Shown one piece after another: positions 16,553 through 24,701 of a stretch of DNA of 44,605 nucleotides. Under the pieces are notes generated by a model, which did not search any database, was not told the DNA's origin, and saw only the letters and a list, made by a program, of their open reading frames with translations. Every line of letters starts with the position of its first letter. Positions within the stretch are counted from its first letter, which is position 1. The position numbers and the translations under genes were made by a program. The DNA is taken from NCBI RefSeq assembly GCF_000739595.1, contig NZ_BBJP01000007.1:1-44605 (forward strand). Reading direction: 5' to 3'. Source of the stretch: Halorubrum halophilum (GTDB lineage Archaea; Halobacteriota; Halobacteria; Halobacteriales; Haloferacaceae).

Positions 16553-17095
16553 TCAGTACCGCAGCGTGGCGTCGAGGATACCGACGGTCTGGCCAGCGCC
16601 GACGACCGCGAGCGCGACCGCGGTCCACGTCGACGAGGGCGCCAGTGCGACGCCGACCGCGCCGGCGACACAGCAGGCGGCTCCGAGGTCGTAGATCCTC
16701 ACACCCGCCTCGACGCGACGCCCGGTGTACGCAAATCCGGCCGCGGGGAGGAGCACCCAACCGTACAGGGAAACCGCGAGCAGGGCGTCCGGCCGGAGAC
16801 CGAGAGTTCCGCCGAGCGCGAGGAACCCCGCGACGCCCGCGAGCGTGACGGGCGTGCCCGCTACGATTACGAGCTTCCACGCCCGGAGCACGCCACTCCC
16901 CATCTCGCGCCACGAGGCGACGACAAACGCGACGAGAAGGGCGCTCATGACGACGTGCGCGACGAACAGCGCGTGTGTCGAAACGGCGCCGAGCACGGTC
17001 GCGGCGGCGACGAGCCACGCAGCCGGCACGAGCAGCGCGGGTCCGTTCTCGCGGAGGGATCGGAACACGGCGTGTGGATCGCCGCGGTCGAACAT
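16553..17095 (-). CDS. Hypothetical membrane protein, five to six helices
   Basis: 180 residues from ATG 17095 (MFDRGDPHAVFRSLRENGPALL). Five or six hydrophobic helices follow, with Ala/Val/Gly-rich sequence and few charged residues in the core. The frame extends 37 codons upstream, but that part is basic (RLSRRSVTARPTST) and unlike the acidic style of the region. I do not recognise the family. It lies upstream of the zinc-ribbon gene on the same strand with 75 bases between, where the latter has its own promoter. Confidence 0.65.
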   Translation of the reverse strand: MFDRGDPHAVFRSLRENGPALLVPAAWLVAAATVLGAVSTHALFVAHVVMSALLVAFVVASWREMGSGVLRAWKLVIVAGTPVTLAGVAGFLALGGTLGLRPDALLAVSLYGWVLLPAAGFAYTGRRVEAGVRIYDLGAACCVAGAVGVALAPSSTWTAVALAVVGAGQTVGILDATLRY

Positions 17096-17291
17096 AAACG
17101 TCTCTCCGGCGACTACCGCGCTCGCCGGATCGAGGGAACCGACGGATCGGTCGAGAAGGGGGGTCGAGGTCGGACGTGCGGTCACCGATCGTCTCGATAA
17201 CCGCATATTTCGGAGACGAACGTTCGCCTACAGCCGTGGTAACTCGACACTCGCAATCCTTATGCCCTACTGAGGCGTCCGTTAGGATGCA

Positions 17292-17486
17292 ATGGCGACC
17301 GGAAAGGTTGATTTCTTCAACGACACTGGCGGCTACGGATTTATTGAGACTGACGACGCTGACGACGACGTGTTCTTCCACATGGAAGACGTCGAAGGGC
17401 CGGACCTCGAAGAGGGCCAGGAGCTCGAGTTCGACATCGAGTCCTCGCCCAAGGGGCCGCGCGCGTCCAACGTCGTTCGGCAGTAA
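17292..17486 (+). CDS. cspA: Cold-shock protein (CspA family)
   Basis: 64 residues, a single OB-fold cold-shock domain that binds single-stranded RNA or DNA. The RNP1-like motif GGYGFIET and RNP2-like DVFFHMEDV are both present, as is the end SPKGPRASNVV. The Asp-rich loop (TDDADDD) shows haloadaptation. The ATG at 17292 is about 30 bases after CCTTATGCC. Such proteins usually act as RNA chaperones. Single-gene unit. Confidence 0.93.
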   Translation: MATGKVDFFNDTGGYGFIETDDADDDVFFHMEDVEGPDLEEGQELEFDIESSPKGPRASNVVRQ

Positions 17487-17711
17487 GCCGATCCGATACG
17501 GTGGGTCGGTCCGGCTGACGCCGAACGCGACTCTGACACGCGACAACGAGACTTCTGCCCGTCCCCGGATTCACGTCCGACGCGGGTTCTTATTACGACA
17601 CTGAGCGTCGCCGCCGTCGATCGATCCGAACGTCACGGACGGTCCCGAGCGGCGACGACGAGCGGTGGCCCGAGCGCACCGGTTTAAGAGGAGAACAGCG
17701 CGACGGCCCGG

Positions 17712-18026
17712 TCAGATATGCTGCCCGAAGAGCCCCCGGCCCTTCGTCACCTCGACGTCGCCCTCGACTTTCGTCTGGCACGCGAGACGCACGTCGTGGC
17801 TCGGGTGGTGCGGCGGGAACCAGAGTCGGGCCTTCTCCTTTTTGTCCGGCTCGCTCACCTCGCCGTCGACCTGGACCGCACAGGAACCGCACGACCCCGC
17901 GCCCCGGCAGTTAAGCTGGTTCATCTTGCCGTTGTACACGGAGAGGCCGGCCTCCGCCAACACGTCGCGCAACACTGCACCCTCCTCGCACTCGATCTCT
18001 TCTCCCTGGTAGGATACGGTCGGCAT
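17712..18026 (-). CDS. [2Fe-2S] ferredoxin
   Basis: 104 residues. Four cluster cysteines are seen: C40, C46, C49 and C83 (LNCRGAGSCGSC and LACQTK), with C-x5-C-x2-C spacing like adrenodoxin-type rather than plant-type ferredoxins. ATG 18026 begins MPTVSYQGEEIE, the usual start of this fold; ten in-frame codons upstream are basic and were left out. The C-terminus ends GLFGQHI. It would carry electrons for a redox enzyme in the cytoplasm, but no partner gene is adjacent. A second, membrane-bound ferredoxin is encoded at 28.7-29.3 kb. Confidence 0.88.
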   Translation of the reverse strand: MPTVSYQGEEIECEEGAVLRDVLAEAGLSVYNGKMNQLNCRGAGSCGSCAVQVDGEVSEPDKKEKARLWFPPHHPSHDVRLACQTKVEGDVEVTKGRGLFGQHI

Positions 18027-18226
18027 AGACGATCGAGTGGTACGCGACCGATCCACAAAGAGTCTGGGTAACGCGATCGGATCGACCGCGAGCGAGACGA
18101 GACGCGATCGAGTGACCGCGAGCAGGAAAGGACGCGAGCGGAACGACCGCGCGCGGGGGCGACGTGCGCCGAACGTCTGACGCCGGACGGGGCGTTTTTT
18201 ACCCTCGGAACCGCAGGATGGGCATA

Positions 18227-19381
18227 ATGGGACTCAGATGTCTGCTCGGGCACGATTTCGACGAGCCCGAACTACGGCGCGAGCGCGAGGAGGACGGGAA
18301 CGAGGTCGTCACCACCGTCACCGAGGTGAAGACCTGCGCTCGCTGCGGTGAGACGCAGGTGGTCAGCGAGAACACCGAGGTCACGACGATGGAGCAGTTG
18401 ACCGACGAGGCCACCGCCGCGGGCAGCGAGCCGACGGGGCCCGACACCGGCCCGGGGCACGAGACGCCCGGATCCGGCGTCGACGAAGGGGGCTCCGGCG
18501 GCGTCGAAGTCGGGACCGACGCGGGGACCGCGGCCGCGGTCGGGATCGACGACGACCCCGGCGGCGACGACGCCGTGATCATCAACGACGACATCGGCGA
18601 CACCGACGACGGGACGGACGACTCGGCGGATCCCGAGCCGGTCGACCCCGGGTCTGCAGGGGCGGAGCCGAGCCGGTCGAGCGAGCCGGCCCCGTCTGAG
18701 GCGGACGCGGACGAGGAGGCGGACGCGGCAGCCGAGAGCGACGGCGCGGAGCTGATAGACGACGGGCCGTCGGGGAGCGGCGACGACGGCGACTCCACCG
18801 CCGGCGACGGCCTCGAACGCGACGAGGGCGAGTACGCGGCGTACCCGGAGGCCGAGACGGAGGACGCGCCCGCCGACGAGGAGCGCGCCGAGACCGACGA
18901 CGGCGTGATCCTCGACGAGGAGGGCGAGGACGCGGACGACCGCGAGCGGGGCGCGTGGCCCGACGTGGACGAGTCGGAGGGGGGCGACGGCGAGGCGACG
19001 CCGTGGCCTGACCACGGCGGCGAGGACGAGGGGTTCAGCGCCGAGGTGGGCGAGGGCGACGCCGGCGACGTGGAGTTCGGCGGGGGGCTCACGCCCGAAG
19101 CCGCCGATCCGCCGGCCGACGACGAGGACGCGGAGTACGTCGAGGCACCGGCACAGGCGGCGGGCGAGGCGAACGGCGTGGCCCGGACCGGCGCGGTCGA
19201 CGAGGGTGCTGGGATCACTCACGGAAACAGTCCCGACCTCGAGACGTCGACCTCGGAGGTGACGACGGAGTACTACTGCCCCGAGTGCGAGATGACCCGC
19301 GCGGCCGACGGAAACTCCATGCGGGCGGGCGACATCTGTCCCGAGTGCAAGCGAGGGTACGTCGACGAGCGACCGATGTGA
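18227..19381 (+). CDS. Highly acidic protein with N- and C-terminal zinc-binding motifs
   Basis: 384 residues. The N-terminus MGLRCLLGHDF is followed by a CARCGE pair, and the C-terminus has CPECEMTRAADGNSMRAG with CPECKRGY, a second zinc ribbon. The ~270 residues between are almost wholly Asp, Glu, Gly, Ala and Ser and are probably disordered. This plan matches a haloarchaeal family listed as DUF7093 (recalled, not checked). A GGCGTTTTTTACC box is ~27 bases before ATG 18227; an earlier ATG at 18218 is less well placed. The TGA stop at 19379-19381 coincides with the end of the transposon that follows, so the last residues may have been altered by that insertion. Confidence 0.7.
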   Translation: MGLRCLLGHDFDEPELRREREEDGNEVVTTVTEVKTCARCGETQVVSENTEVTTMEQLTDEATAAGSEPTGPDTGPGHETPGSGVDEGGSGGVEVGTDAGTAAAVGIDDDPGGDDAVIINDDIGDTDDGTDDSADPEPVDPGSAGAEPSRSSEPAPSEADADEEADAAAESDGAELIDDGPSGSGDDGDSTAGDGLERDEGEYAAYPEAETEDAPADEERAETDDGVILDEEGEDADDRERGAWPDVDESEGGDGEATPWPDHGGEDEGFSAEVGEGDAGDVEFGGGLTPEAADPPADDEDAEYVEAPAQAAGEANGVARTGAVDEGAGITHGNSPDLETSTSEVTTEYYCPECEMTRAADGNSMRAGDICPECKRGYVDERPM

Positions 19382-19530
19382 ACTACCCCTGCCTACTCAC
19401 CGCCTTCGGCGGCTCCTTGAGGCAGGGGCTTCCTGTTTCTACGACGTGCTTTGCAGACACAACCGCAGTGTCCGCAGGGAGCGCAGTCTCCACAGGCGTT
19501 CCTTCGGAGTAGCCCACTCCTAGTTTGGTG
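19381..19530 (-). ncRNA. Predicted omega-RNA scaffold at the tnpB 3' end
   Basis: On the minus strand the last ~45 bases fold as an outer stem CCCCTGCCT/AGGCAGGGG (19386-19394 with 19420-19428) around an inner hairpin CCGCC-GAA-GGCGG (19400-19412), ending GGGGTAGTT. In TnpB systems the omega-RNA overlaps the 3' part of tnpB and runs through the right end into flanking DNA, which is its guide. The 5' limit given here is a guess. Confidence 0.5.
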
Positions 19531-20645
19531 AGTCCGCGAGAAAGAATGTTCCACGCCGCGTTTGCGTCTCTGTCCGCCTTGAAACCACAGGCTGGACAGG
19601 AGTGTTCACGCACCCACAGCGGCTTGTCGGTTTCGACGCCACACTGAGCGCACTCTTTGGTGGTTCCTTCGGGTCCAACTTCCGCGAAATACGTGCCTTC
19701 ACGCTCACACTTCGTTTCGAGCATGTCGGAGAAGGTATTCCACGCCGCTGACGCCGTATTGCGGCTGTTTCGCGGTGATTCGAGCATCCCTTTGACCTCG
19801 AGGTCTTCGACGGCCACCAGTTCGTACTCCCGAGCGTAGTAGTTCGAGAGTTTGTGCAGGAAATCACGCCGTTTGCGCTTGATTTTCTGGTGACACGCAG
19901 CGACACGCCGACGTTGGTTCTCCCAGTTGTTCGACTCGTACTCTTTGCGTGAGAGGTTCCGTTGCTCCCGTTCGAGTCTGTCGCGTTCTTCCGAGAGGTC
20001 GAGCGATTCGACTGCCGTTCCGTCAGTGTCGTGGGCATATTTCAGGATGCCCACGTCGATCCCGACCATCTCGTCAGTGCCAACATCCTCCAACGGTGGC
20101 TTGGCCGGCGGGTCTGTGTCCATCTCGATACCGAAGATAGCGAACCACTCGCCGGTTTTCTCCTGTTTGAGCGTGACTTCCTTGACTGTGGCGTCGTCAG
20201 GCAGCGATCGGTGGTGTTCGATGGGGATATCCGCGAGTTTCGACAGAGATAACACGGTCTGACCACCCTTCTTGTCGAGTTCGAAGCCAGACTGGTTGTA
20301 GGTGAAACTGCGAAACTCCCGAGGCGACTTCCACCGAAGTTCACCGACGGTGTAGCCCTGTTCTTTGAGCTTCCCGAGAGCGGTGATATTCTTGGCAATC
20401 CGCATGACCGTGGGCTGAAGTACTTTCGAATACACGTCGGTGAGTGCATCCCACCAGTCTTTGAGGTCAGGAAGCTCGTCACGAATCTTCCGCACACGCT
20501 GTTTAACGGTGCCCTCGTGTTCGGGGATCTGGTTGAACCGGTACAGGGCGTGGTTGTAGAGTTGTCGACAGGTATCGCGGTGGTAGTCTAACGTCTCGCG
20601 CTGGCGCTCGGTTGGCTTGAGGCGATACCTGTAGTTGTAGTTCAT
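19383..20645 (-). CDS. tnpB: RNA-guided endonuclease TnpB (IS1341-type)
   Basis: 420 residues. TnpB uses an omega-RNA to cut DNA next to a short adjacent motif, which favours retention of the transposon. All three RuvC residues are present: D197 (GIDVGILKYA), E280 (VAVEDLEV) and D360 (DRDANAAWNI). The zinc finger CAQC/CPAC lies at ~332-353. The N-terminal segment MNYNYRYRLKPTERQRETL with CRQLYNHAL is typical. ATG 20645 was chosen over an upstream start three codons earlier. The frame is unbroken, so the enzyme may be active. The last codons form the right-end hairpin, and the TAG stop lies at the very end of the element. No TnpA transposase is encoded nearby, so moving would need one from elsewhere. 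Confidence 0.92.
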   Translation of the reverse strand: MNYNYRYRLKPTERQRETLDYHRDTCRQLYNHALYRFNQIPEHEGTVKQRVRKIRDELPDLKDWWDALTDVYSKVLQPTVMRIAKNITALGKLKEQGYTVGELRWKSPREFRSFTYNQSGFELDKKGGQTVLSLSKLADIPIEHHRSLPDDATVKEVTLKQEKTGEWFAIFGIEMDTDPPAKPPLEDVGTDEMVGIDVGILKYAHDTDGTAVESLDLSEERDRLEREQRNLSRKEYESNNWENQRRRVAACHQKIKRKRRDFLHKLSNYYAREYELVAVEDLEVKGMLESPRNSRNTASAAWNTFSDMLETKCEREGTYFAEVGPEGTTKECAQCGVETDKPLWVREHSCPACGFKADRDANAAWNILSRGLTKLGVGYSEGTPVETALPADTAVVSAKHVVETGSPCLKEPPKAVSRQG

Positions 20646-20760
20646 TCCACGCACTTCGAGAGAGACGTGACAGACGTATCAACCCTAGCCGTCCGGAGTG
20701 AAAGTAGTCTCCCCGTGGGCCTGTGATCCGGCAACAAGCACGTGTCTGAGAGACGATGAC

Positions 20761-20840
20761 GGCGGTGTATCCCCTCCCTACTGCGCTGCTTGTCCGCTTG
20801 GGCGGACTGCGCTGCTCGTTGAGGAAGGGGGATTACCGCC
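20761..20840 (-). repeat. Second right-end-like hairpin upstream of tnpB
   Basis: An imperfect palindrome: GGCGGT (20761-20766) with ACCGCC (20835-20840), ATCCCC (20769-20774) with GGGGAT (20828-20833), and an inner stem GTCCGC/GCGGAC (20792-20797 with 20802-20807) flanked by a direct repeat TGCGCTGCT. It shares CCCCTxCCTACT...TTGAGGxAGGGG with the true right end, in the same orientation. It may be a relic right end of another element, or the left end of this one. Confidence 0.5.
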
Positions 20841-20975
20841 TATTCAGCTAAACGAGGACTCGTCGGGAGCGCTTCCTCCTCCGAGGGCGGCCGACCGCGA
20901 TCTCGATCCGCCGGCGAACCGGACGAAGACCCCGTGACGAAACTGGTTTACGGCCCCCTGTCGAACGAACGCGGC

Positions 20976-21359
20976 ATGAAGGAGTACAAGATGCGCCGCG
21001 GCGAGCATCTGGACGACCGCATGCCCGACCTGAAAGGCTCCGTCGAGGAGTACTTCGGCGACATCACCGACACCGAGGAGTGGCAGGGCCACGAGCTGTA
21101 CGTCGTCGAGGACCCCGACAACCCCGTGTTCGACCGCATTGTGGCTGGTGCGGCCGAGTACGGCAGCAAGAAGGACAAGCTCGCGGTCCACTTCGAGGAA
21201 CGGCCCGCGGAAGACGTGATCGCGGAGGGGAACGCCGACGCCGCCGCGGACGCGGTCGACGCGAAAAACGACTTCCTCCTAGAGGCGACGGGCCGTGACG
21301 CGAAGTCTCGGCGCGACTCGCTGAAGCGCGAAGTCGAGGACGACGCCCCCGACTACTGA
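20976..21359 (+). CDS. Conserved haloarchaeal protein (DUF5611-like)
   Basis: 127 residues. It starts MKEYKMRRGEHLDDR and continues with MPDLKGSVEEYFGDITDTEEWQGHELYVVEDPDNPVF, a sequence style I recall as DUF5611; function unknown. There are no cysteines, membrane helices or catalytic motifs. The C-terminal half is Ala/Asp-rich helix ending in a charged segment. ATG 20976 is supported by a CTGGTTTACGG box ~27 bases upstream; the in-frame codons further upstream would pass through that box. It stands alone between the transposon region and uspA. Confidence 0.7.
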   Translation: MKEYKMRRGEHLDDRMPDLKGSVEEYFGDITDTEEWQGHELYVVEDPDNPVFDRIVAGAAEYGSKKDKLAVHFEERPAEDVIAEGNADAAADAVDAKNDFLLEATGRDAKSRRDSLKREVEDDAPDY

Positions 21360-21523
21360 ACGACGAGCTCGCTTTCTTTGAGACCGATGTTTGACAGATT
21401 CGAGGCGTTTCGAGCGGCGTCGCCGTCGATCCGGCGAGTGTCAGGATCGATCGGTGAGAAAGTTTATTCAGAACCGAGTTAATTATTCGTTGCTTTTAAG
21501 CCCGCGGGGGACGAAGGGGACGT

Positions 21524-21979
21524 ATGAGCATCAAGACAGTCATGCTAGCGGTCGGAACGGAAGACGACGAGCGGGCCGAACAGCTCGCGGAGGAGGCCAT
21601 CGCGGTGGCGGAGCCCGCGGGCGCAGAGATCGTGGTGACTCACGTGTTCACCGACGAGGAGTTCGACGAGGCCAGGTCGCGGCTGGGCGTCGACGAGACG
21701 AGCGAGGGATCGACACCCGACGCCGTCGCCGAACGACACACGACGACGCGGGCAATTTCGAAGGCGCTCACCGAGGCCGGCGTGTCGCACACGGTCCGCG
21801 GCGCGGTCGGCGACCACGCCGACGGGGTCGTGGAGACGGCGTCTGCGGTCGGCGCCGACCGCGTCGTCGTCGGCGGGCGCCGTCGGTCGCCGACCGGGAA
21901 AGCCGTCTTCGGGAGCGTCGCGCAGGAGGTCCTCCTCTCGTCGCCGTGCCCGGTGACGTTCGTTCGCTCGGCGTCGTAA
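21524..21979 (+). CDS. Universal stress protein (UspA family)
   Basis: 151 residues, one Usp domain. MSIKTVMLAVGTEDDERAEQL forms the first strand and helix. The ATP-binding motif is partly seen as VVVGGRRRSPTGKAVFGSVAQEVLLSSPCPV (G-x2-...-G-S), so nucleotide binding is likely although spacing is close to canonical rather than perfect. Usp proteins are usually dimers that help cells survive stress; the target is unknown. The ATG is 27 bases after GCTTTTAAGC (21492-21501). Single-gene unit. Confidence 0.9.
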   Translation: MSIKTVMLAVGTEDDERAEQLAEEAIAVAEPAGAEIVVTHVFTDEEFDEARSRLGVDETSEGSTPDAVAERHTTTRAISKALTEAGVSHTVRGAVGDHADGVVETASAVGADRVVVGGRRRSPTGKAVFGSVAQEVLLSSPCPVTFVRSAS

Positions 21980-22100
21980 TCTCGTATTCGGCATTTTTGA
22001 GGGCATGAGGCCGCGTAGTACGGAATATTAGCGGCAACACGTTCCGGCGCGTTCCCATGAAGCGTCCCGCTTAAGTGACACCGGTCCGCGGGTTTACCCG

Positions 22101-23081
22101 ATGTACTACGTGGGCGTCGACCTCGGAGCGACGAACGTCCGGGCGGTCGTCGGCGACGAGACCGCGACCATCCTCGGATCGGAGTCGCGAGGGACCCCGC
22201 GCGGGCCGAACGGGATCGCGGTCACCGAGGCCGTCCTCGGCGTGATCCGCGGCGCGTGCGAGGACGCCGGAATCGACCCGACCGCGGCCGTCGCGGCCGG
22301 GATCGGCTCGATCGGCCCCCTCGATCTGGCCGCCGGCGTCGTGCAGGGGCCGGCGAACCTCCCGGACACCGTCGAACGGATCCCCCTCGTCGGCCCCGTC
22401 TCGCAGCTTCTCGACACCGACGAGGTCCACCTCCACAACGACACCATCGCGGGCGTCATCGGCGAACGGTTCCACTCCGAGCGCAACCCCGACGACATGG
22501 TGTATCTCACGATCTCCTCGGGGATCGGCGCCGGCGTCGCGGTCGACGGCAACGTGCTCTCGGGGTGGGACGGCAACGCCGGCGAGGTCGGCCACATGAC
22601 CGTCGACCCGCACGGCTTCATGACCTGCGGATGCGGGCTCGACGGCCACTGGGAGGGGTACTGCTCGGGCAACAACATCCCGAAGTACGCCCGCGAACTC
22701 CACGAGGAGGACCCGATCGAGACCTCGCTTCCGGTCGAAGACCCCGACTTCTCCGCGGTCGACGTGTTCGAGGCGGCCGGCGAGGACACCTTCGCCGACC
22801 ACGTGGTCGAGCAGGTCGCCCACTGGAACGCGATGGGCGTCGCCAACGTCATCCACGCGTATGCCCCGCTAGTCGTGAGCGTCGGCGGCGCGGTCGCGCT
22901 CAACAACCCCGAGCGGGTGCTCGACCCGATCCGCGAGAAGCTCGCCGACATGGTGTTCATCAACGTCCCCGAAGTGCGGCTCACCGAACTCGGCGACGAA
23001 GTGGTCGTGAAGGGCGCGCTCGCGAGCGCGCTCACGGGCGGCACGGGCGACCGGTCGCGGGTGGAGTCACCGCCCGGGTGA
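22101..23081 (+). CDS. ROK-family sugar kinase (glucokinase-like)
   Basis: 326 residues. The N-terminal phosphate motif is YYVGVDLGATNVRAVVGD. The middle has GIGSIGPLD, NLPDTVERIPL, HLHNDTIAGVIGE (the catalytic Asp in ND), SSGIGAGVAVDG and GNAGEVGHMTVDP. The zinc motif is CGCGLDGHWEGYCSG, close to the ROK consensus CGCGxxGCxE but with His where a third Cys is usual. This suggests glucokinase or a related hexose/amino-sugar kinase; the exact sugar cannot be read. The ATG follows a CGCTTAAGTG box by ~27 bases. Two tandem 20-base repeats lie just after the stop. Confidence 0.82.
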   Translation: MYYVGVDLGATNVRAVVGDETATILGSESRGTPRGPNGIAVTEAVLGVIRGACEDAGIDPTAAVAAGIGSIGPLDLAAGVVQGPANLPDTVERIPLVGPVSQLLDTDEVHLHNDTIAGVIGERFHSERNPDDMVYLTISSGIGAGVAVDGNVLSGWDGNAGEVGHMTVDPHGFMTCGCGLDGHWEGYCSGNNIPKYARELHEEDPIETSLPVEDPDFSAVDVFEAAGEDTFADHVVEQVAHWNAMGVANVIHAYAPLVVSVGGAVALNNPERVLDPIREKLADMVFINVPEVRLTELGDEVVVKGALASALTGGTGDRSRVESPPG

Positions 23082-23101
23082 GCGGCGGGTTAAAGAGAGG
23101 C

Positions 23102-23144
23102 GAAGGGGCGGGTCGGAGAGAGACGAAGGGGCGGGTCGGAGAGA
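23102..23144 (+). repeat. Tandem repeat, two copies of a 20-base unit (period 23)
   Basis: The unit beginning GAAGGGGCGGGTCGG occurs at 23102-23121 and again at 23125-23144, purine-rich, in the short gap between the convergent ROK kinase and PrsW-like genes. Confidence 0.8.
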
Positions 23145-23169
23145 CGGAGACAGCTCGTGAGGAACGCGA

Positions 23170-24180
23170 TCAGTCCTCAAACTCGGTCATTTCGGGCTTG
23201 ACGTCCGGATCGACCGCGTCGCGCGTCTCGAGGTACGCGTCCCGGTATCGGCGGAGCTTCCGCAGGAGAACGTACCCGAACGCGCCCTGAAACAGGATCA
23301 CGAAGACGAACAGGGAGACGAGCTGCGGAAGTCCGGTCACCAGCGAGAGTATCGTCGTGACCGGGCCGACGAGGGTGTTGTACAGCGCGTGGATCGCGGC
23401 GGCGATGACGAGCCCCTTCACGACGATCGGCCCGCGGTTTTCGGGGTTGAACTTGGCGAGCCCGAGGTAGTACCCCGCGAACGCGGAGTAGATGACGTGT
23501 CCTGGCCCGGCGAGGGCACGGAGCGCCGCGATCCCGTCCCCCGCGCCGAGCGTAGCGATGCTGAGCGACAGCTCCCCCAGATCGACGGTCTGAGCGATGT
23601 ACACCAGGTTCTCGATGACGACGAACCCCAGCCCGGCGATCGCACCGTACACCGCGCCGTCGATGACCGCGTCGAACCGGTCGTCGGTGTACGCGTACAG
23701 CCGGACCGCGAGCAGCTTCACCGTCTCCTCGATCGGACCGACAATCACGAAGAAGAAGAGGACGAGCCCGGGGAACCCGAACGGGTCGAAGAGCGGCTGC
23801 GCGCGACCGTTGAGGACCGCGGCGAACGTCGCGGTGAGGATCGAGAGGAGGAACGTCGCCACCAGCAGGGAGAGCGGCTCGCCGGTGGTCACGTCGGAGA
23901 CGTAGACGTACGCGGCGAGCCCGAGCGCGGGGATCGCGGAGAGCCCGACGAGCATCGCGATCGCCGGGTCGAAGACGAGCCCGAGCCCGAAGGAGCCGAG
24001 GATCGCGAGGAGCCCGAGGAGCGCGACGAGGACGACGATGGCCTTCGCCGACCGGGTGATGAGCCAGTGTAACGCGACGGAGAGCCCGTCGAGGGAAGTC
24101 CGCTCCTCCCACGTGGCGATGTCGTAGAGGTCGCGATCGTCGTCGGAGCGCGACTCGACCGGATCCGACCGAGATGGCAT
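23170..24180 (-). CDS. PrsW-like intramembrane metalloprotease
   Basis: 336 residues from ATG 24180. After a soluble acidic head (to about residue 40) there are around eight membrane helices. The family motifs are in order: GPIEETVKL (E151, E152, K155), FVVIENLVYI (E190), GPGHVIYSAFAGYYLGLAK (H228) and IHALYN (H264). In PrsW these Glu and His residues form the active site that cuts anti-sigma factors in Bacillus. Archaea lack sigma factors, so the substrate must differ. The long in-frame upstream extension to ~24477 is basic and overlaps the promoter of the divergent gene, so it was not used. The tail is cytoplasmic and charged. Confidence 0.85.
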   Translation of the reverse strand: MPSRSDPVESRSDDDRDLYDIATWEERTSLDGLSVALHWLITRSAKAIVVLVALLGLLAILGSFGLGLVFDPAIAMLVGLSAIPALGLAAYVYVSDVTTGEPLSLLVATFLLSILTATFAAVLNGRAQPLFDPFGFPGLVLFFFVIVGPIEETVKLLAVRLYAYTDDRFDAVIDGAVYGAIAGLGFVVIENLVYIAQTVDLGELSLSIATLGAGDGIAALRALAGPGHVIYSAFAGYYLGLAKFNPENRGPIVVKGLVIAAAIHALYNTLVGPVTTILSLVTGLPQLVSLFVFVILFQGAFGYVLLRKLRRYRDAYLETRDAVDPDVKPEMTEFED

Positions 24181-24308
24181 AGCACCCGGTTCGGGCCGGG
24201 GCGACTTAAGGCGTGGCAGGTTCGGGGTGTGATTAAGCGAGATACTCCGGTCGCGCCGCGCTCGACGGAGGCCGACAGGATTGAAACCGCTGCGACCGAA
24301 GGGGCGGT

Positions 24309-24701
24309 ATGCACTTCGACGCACGGACCCAGCAGGCCCTCCGCGAGGCGGGGCTCGATACGGACGCGATCGCAGCGGCGTCCGACCGAGTCGCCGAACT
24401 CGTCGACGAGGACGCCGACCGCCTCCGAGAGTTCTTCGCGCCGGACGGCCCCTACTACTCCGACATGGAGATGGCACACAGCGCGACCGAGGTCCAAGAG
24501 CACGCGACCGCGGACGTGGATCTGTTCACCCACGGGAGCGACCTCCGCGGGTACCTCTCGCTCGACGGCTGGGGCGTCCCGGTCGAGGGCGGACGGGTGC
24601 TGCGGACCGCGGACGACGAGACCCCCCTCCTCGTCGAGCTCTCGCTCGGCGCGACGGTCCACGACCGCGTCCGATTCGCGCGCGACCCCGACGAGCTATG
24701 A
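24309..24701 (+). CDS. Hypothetical acidic protein coupled to fau-1
   Basis: 130 residues. It begins MHFDARTQQALREAGL and contains HATADVDLFTHGSDLRGYLSLDGWGVPVEGGRV, with no cysteines or membrane helices. I recognise it only as a haloarchaeal conserved hypothetical (possibly DUF7532). Its stop overlaps the next start in an ATGA, so the two proteins are probably made together, which suggests a link to RNA processing. ATG 24309 is ~27 bases after GATTGAAACC. Confidence 0.7.
   Translation: MHFDARTQQALREAGLDTDAIAAASDRVAELVDEDADRLREFFAPDGPYYSDMEMAHSATEVQEHATADVDLFTHGSDLRGYLSLDGWGVPVEGGRVLRTADDETPLLVELSLGATVHDRVRFARDPDEL

Larger units (their letters stand above)
19381..20760 (-). mobile_element. 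IS1341-type (IS200/IS605 family) element with tnpB only
   Basis: The element holds a full tnpB without a tnpA. The right end is well defined at ~19379-19430; the left end is not, and 20760 is a rough limit set just before a second right-end-like hairpin. The base composition of the tnpB region is visibly less GC-rich than its neighbours, which supports transfer. No target duplication is expected for this family. Confidence 0.75.

Noticed and set aside
18027-18226. Purine-rich stretch with repeated GACCGCGAGC and GCGATCG words
   Set aside because: Repeats are short and irregular; nothing beyond simple low-complexity sequence and the promoter of the following gene could be supported.
23102-23144. 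Possible short CRISPR-like repeat pair
   Set aside because: Only two copies with a three-base gap; no spacers and no cas genes. It is a simple tandem repeat.
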